DNA from: Candidatus Caldipriscus sp. T1.2
Lineage (GTDB): Bacteria > Hydrothermota > Hydrothermia > LBFQ01
NCBI GenBank assembly: GCA_000980735.1
Contig: LBFQ01000044.1
Coordinates: 4,168 to 13,918 of the forward strand
DNA length: 9,751 nt
Reading direction: 5' to 3'
Shown: in pieces, positions 7,209 to 9,751 of the stretch
Layout of the letters: each line of letters starts with the position of its first letter
Position numbering within the stretch: position 1 is the first letter of the stretch
Notes under the pieces: generated by a model
What the model saw: the letters and a program-made list of their open reading frames with translations, nothing else
What the model was told of the DNA's origin: nothing
Database searches by the model: none
Position numbers and translations under genes: made by a program

Positions 7209-8568
7209 CCTTTATTCCGTCCTCACCGATGTGGGTATGCCCATGCCCCTTCTCTCCGCAAACTTAACCCCCGATACCCTACCCATCTCCTCAATAGTTC
7301 AACCCTATGCGGTATTTGTGAGATCTGGCAAAAGGATATGCGTTCTCGGACTTACCACCAACGAGTTCAACATCCTCTCCCCCGCCCAACAACCCGTTCA
7401 GTTTGAAAACCCAATAACCATAGCCCAGCTTTACGAGGATACCCTAAGCGCCCTCGGTTGCGATTACAGGATAATACTCTCCCACGCGGGGGTAAATACG
7501 GATAGCGCCATAGCCAGACAAACCAGGTTTTACAATCTAATAATCTCGGGACACACGCATACATGCTACACATCACCCGCAAGGATCGTAAATCTGAGCG
7601 GGGATACAACTTACTTCGCGGAAGCGTGTTCCCACTATCAGGCGGTGGGTTTCTGGTTGATAGATCTAAACACAAGGAGGCCCATAAGGTACGAGCTTAT
7701 AAGGTTAAACAACACAACTCCCATTGATTCCGAAACCTGGGATACCCTTATGGTTTATAAGGGCCTCATAGAGGGTAGGTTCGGAAATGTATTTGATGAT
7801 TTCGTAGGTTATGCCCCAAGGGAGATCCCAAACCTTCCGGACTTCGCGGGTTATTTAGATACGCCTGCGGGAAATTTAGTAGCTGACGCCATGAGGGTAA
7901 AAACGGGGGCGGATGTTGCGGTCTGGCCAACGTTCTTGATAGCGGAGGATCTTGAGGCGGGAAGGATTACATCGAATAATATTTTAATGTTGGTTCCTTA
8001 CGGACTTGACGAGACCGCAATAACTGGCAACAACTCAATGATCCTATTGGCCACCTTCACGGGAAGGCAGATATACGACCTTCTTTCAACTACCCAAGCC
8101 TTCTTTGGGGAAAAACCCATAGTGCAGGTTTCGGGCATGAGGTATAGGTTTGACCCAACCTCTTCCCCAGTTATGCTCCCTTCGGACATAGAGATCGACG
8201 GCTCACCCCTTGACACATCCGCAAGCTACACCCTTGCGTTAGATAAAAACGTCCTTTACGTGGCAAGCTTGCTCGGGATCTTCCCATCCTCCGTGGATAC
8301 TACGAGTCATACCGTATTCTCCGCTTTAAGGGATTACATAAGGGACATATGGATCGTTGATTACCACTCCGAAGGCAGGATAACTTATAAAACTTTGTTG
8401 GTTTCCGAAGCTGGAGACAGAAAAGTTGTGAAATTCTCGGGACCTATGGATGTTTACGATGTCTCGGGTAGGCTTTTGGCGAAGAACGTAAAGGATTTTA
8501 AATTCCCATCAAGGGGGGTTTATTTCATAAAAGTTGGAGGAAGGGTATTCAAGGTGCTCTCAAGGTAA
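7174..8568 (+). CDS. 5'-nucleotidase-family metallophosphoesterase, C-terminal part, with T9SS type A sorting domain
   Basis: This frame continues the enzyme started at 6894; numbering is for the restored 557-residue protein. It begins with LGNHEFD (Asn96, His97), then LSHAG (His197) and SGHTHT (His220, His222), completing the two-metal site. The nucleotidase C-terminal domain follows, with PAGNLVADAMRVKTGADVAVW (from 324) and VPYG. The substrate-binding NGGGIR motif expected just after ADVA is absent, so nucleotide specificity is uncertain. The last ~53 residues (505-557) have the pattern of a type IX secretion C-terminal signal: MDVYDVSGRLL, then PSRGVYFIKVGGRVFKVL. The restored protein would cross the inner membrane by Sec and the outer membrane by T9SS, and end at the surface or outside. 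The intact frame with all motifs argues that the shift is recent or a sequence error. Translation from this frame alone (for example GTG at 7231) has no visible ribosome binding site. Confidence 0.85.
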   Translation: MGNHEFDITPDSLYSVLTDVGMPMPLLSANLTPDTLPISSIVQPYAVFVRSGKRICVLGLTTNEFNILSPAQQPVQFENPITIAQLYEDTLSALGCDYRIILSHAGVNTDSAIARQTRFYNLIISGHTHTCYTSPARIVNLSGDTTYFAEACSHYQAVGFWLIDLNTRRPIRYELIRLNNTTPIDSETWDTLMVYKGLIEGRFGNVFDDFVGYAPREIPNLPDFAGYLDTPAGNLVADAMRVKTGADVAVWPTFLIAEDLEAGRITSNNILMLVPYGLDETAITGNNSMILLATFTGRQIYDLLSTTQAFFGEKPIVQVSGMRYRFDPTSSPVMLPSDIEIDGSPLDTSASYTLALDKNVLYVASLLGIFPSSVDTTSHTVFSALRDYIRDIWIVDYHSEGRITYKTLLVSEAGDRKVVKFSGPMDVYDVSGRLLAKNVKDFKFPSRGVYFIKVGGRVFKVLSR

Positions 8569-8580
8569 ATTCTTCCCTCT

Positions 8581-8586
8581 TATAAT
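8581..8586 (+). promoter_or_regulatory. -10 box upstream of the substrate-binding lipoprotein gene
   Basis: A perfect TATAAT lies in the 28-nt gap after the nucleotidase stop, ten bases before the ATG at 8597. Transcription would start about four bases before the ATG, leaving almost no leader. No -35 box at normal spacing and no Shine-Dalgarno sequence are visible. Confidence 0.42.
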
Positions 8587-8596
8587 TCCCGCCAAT

Positions 8597-9733
8597 ATGA
8601 GAGGGAGAATTGCGCTAATGTCTTTGGCTCTGCTATTCGGATGTCAGCCCACCGAAAGGAGCGTAAAAATAGGGCTACTTATACCTAACTCCGCCACAGG
8701 GGAGCTCGCCACTTACGCCAAGTACGTGCAGGATGGAGTAACCTTGGCGGCAAAATCTAAGAACTTCCGCGTTAAGGGGATGCGCATAGAATTTGTATAT
8801 CCAGAGAGGTATTCGGGCGATCCCACGACAACCGCGGATGCTTTAAGGGAACTCAAGGGAAAGGGAGCCAAGGTGATAATAGGTCCCATAACCAGCTCCG
8901 AGGCTAAAGCGATTTTACCCGTACTTTCCGAGATAAAAATCCCCGTAATCCTCCCCGCCGCAACTTTAAACAGCCTTACGGATAACGAATGGGTTTGGAG
9001 GGTGAGCATAAGTAACAGGCAGATGGCGGTGGCGACGGCGTATACCGCAAAGGACTTCCTGAAATTAAAGGAGGTTGGAATAGTTGCATTTTCCAACAAC
9101 CCATATTCCCTTGAGTTGGCGCAATCTTTTAGAGATTGGGCCGAAGCCCACGCGCTTAAGATTTCAAAGTTCGTTGAAATTTCTGGAAATTCCTCCAATT
9201 TAAATTCCGCCCTTGACGAGATCGTCAAATCCTTCACTTCAAAGCCCGAGAGCACGGGAGTATTTTTACCCCTTTACTACGACGAGGCCGCCAAAGGTAT
9301 AAGGTACCTGAGGGACAAGGGGTATAAGGGTATAGTTCTTGGTGGGGATGGATGGGATGTTCCGAAAATAGTGGAGCTTGTTGGGAAGAACGCGGGTGAA
9401 AACTATTTTATAACCCACTTCAACCCTTACGACCCACAATCCGCGGATTTCGTTGAAAAGTACAAAGCGGAATATGGATCCCTCCCTTCATCCTTCTCCG
9501 CTTTGGGTTATGACGCTTTCCTCGTGGCGTACGAGGCAATAAACAGGGCAAGGGGTACATCGACGGCGGATATAAGGGATGCCCTCTTGTTCCTTTCGGT
9601 TGATGGTGTTACGGGTAGGATAGAGTACAGCTCCCAAAGTAGAAACCCGGATACCAAAGGTTCCGTGCTTGTAAAGTTTTCGGACATAGGTTTCCAGTTT
9701 GTACGTAGGATTGCGGTATCACCAATTTTCTGA
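8597..9733 (+). CDS. ABC-transporter substrate-binding lipoprotein, branched-chain amino acid (LivJ/LivK, Peripla_BP_6) type
   Basis: From the ATG at 8597 the product has 378 residues and begins with a lipoprotein signal, MRGRIALMSLALLFGC, lipobox LFGC with Cys16 as the acylated residue. An upstream in-frame ATG at 8534 would lie inside the nucleotidase gene and bury the signal peptide, so it is rejected. The mature part follows the type I periplasmic-binding fold: VKIGLLIPNSATG at the start, ADALRELKGKGAKVIIGPITSSEAKAILPVL with IPVILPAAT, a second lobe with GIRYLRDKGYKGIVLGGDGW, and YDAFLVAYEAI near the end. Such proteins bind amino acids, amides or other small ligands outside the inner membrane and deliver them to an ABC permease, or act as sensors. 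The ligand cannot be read from sequence and no permease or ATPase gene is in the window. Its TGA overlaps the ATG of the next gene by one base. Confidence 0.9.
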   Translation: MRGRIALMSLALLFGCQPTERSVKIGLLIPNSATGELATYAKYVQDGVTLAAKSKNFRVKGMRIEFVYPERYSGDPTTTADALRELKGKGAKVIIGPITSSEAKAILPVLSEIKIPVILPAATLNSLTDNEWVWRVSISNRQMAVATAYTAKDFLKLKEVGIVAFSNNPYSLELAQSFRDWAEAHALKISKFVEISGNSSNLNSALDEIVKSFTSKPESTGVFLPLYYDEAAKGIRYLRDKGYKGIVLGGDGWDVPKIVELVGKNAGENYFITHFNPYDPQSADFVEKYKAEYGSLPSSFSALGYDAFLVAYEAINRARGTSTADIRDALLFLSVDGVTGRIEYSSQSRNPDTKGSVLVKFSDIGFQFVRRIAVSPIF

Positions 9734-9751
9734 TGAGGGTACTAATTAAGG
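9733..9751 (+). CDS. start of a downstream gene (truncated by window edge)
   Basis: An ATG at 9733 overlaps the TGA of the substrate-binding protein by one base and opens MRVLIK before the window ends. The same TGATGAGG junction occurs at the dehydrogenase/PorX boundary, which supports it as a real coupled start. Six codons are too few to say what it encodes. Confidence 0.45.

Noticed and set aside
8534..8596. Upstream ATG at 8534 as the start of the substrate-binding protein
   Set aside because: It lies inside the nucleotidase gene and would place 21 residues before the lipoprotein signal. The ATG at 8597 gives a clean lipobox at Cys16 and follows a TATAAT.
1..9751. CRISPR arrays, insertion sequences or attachment sites, including integration at the tRNA
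   Set aside because: No spaced direct repeats, transposase or integrase frames, or repeated copy of the tRNA 3' end were seen.

Overview
This is a bacterial window that looks like it comes from a thermophilic, uncultured member of the FCB (Fibrobacteres-Chlorobi-Bacteroidetes) superphylum. A WOR-3/Stahlbacteria-like lineage is my best guess, but it is inference only. The grounds are: arginine is coded mostly by AGG, the proteins are rich in Lys/Glu/Ile/Val, and three families typical of FCB bacteria sit together. These are a DUF2723/TMEM260-like membrane glycosyltransferase, a PorX-type regulator (receiver plus PglZ domain), and a secreted enzyme ending in a type IX secretion (T9SS) type A sorting domain. 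No mobile element, CRISPR array or rRNA was seen.

Layout. The window splits at about 4342-4398, a short divergent promoter region. To the left, on the minus strand, lies a DUF4139 (mucoidy-inhibitor-like) gene whose N-terminal part appears broken (4341-2942). It is followed by a very large DUF2723 membrane protein gene with a TPR-like tail that runs off the left edge (2916 to <1); this gene is open for 972 codons and has no stop in the window. To the right, on the plus strand, lie tRNA-Ala(CGC) (4399-4471), a D-isomer-specific 2-hydroxyacid dehydrogenase starting only 11 nt after the tRNA (4483-5433), the PorX-like regulator overlapping it by one base (5433-6884), a secreted 5'-nucleotidase-family metallophosphoesterase with a T9SS sorting domain but a +1 frameshift (6894-8568), a lipoprotein branched-chain-amino-acid-type substrate-binding protein (8597-9733), and the first codons of another gene at 9733.

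How the genes fit together. The PorX homologue and an apparent T9SS cargo are separated by 9 nt, which suggests this organism has a type IX secretion system under PorX-type control. DUF2723 proteins are linked to protein O-glycosylation at the cell envelope. The window is therefore mostly about the cell surface: glycosylation, secretion, a surface phosphatase and a ligand-binding lipoprotein. The dehydrogenase is the metabolic outlier, yet it is translationally coupled to the regulator.

Expression signals. Several genes have a -10-like TANNNT hexamer 6 to 10 nt before the start codon, with no Shine-Dalgarno sequence. This would give leaderless or nearly leaderless mRNAs. Two genes carry probable frame disruptions (near 7173; near 4232 and 4176). 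Since both keep family-like sequence on either side, sequencing or assembly error is a live alternative to pseudogenisation.
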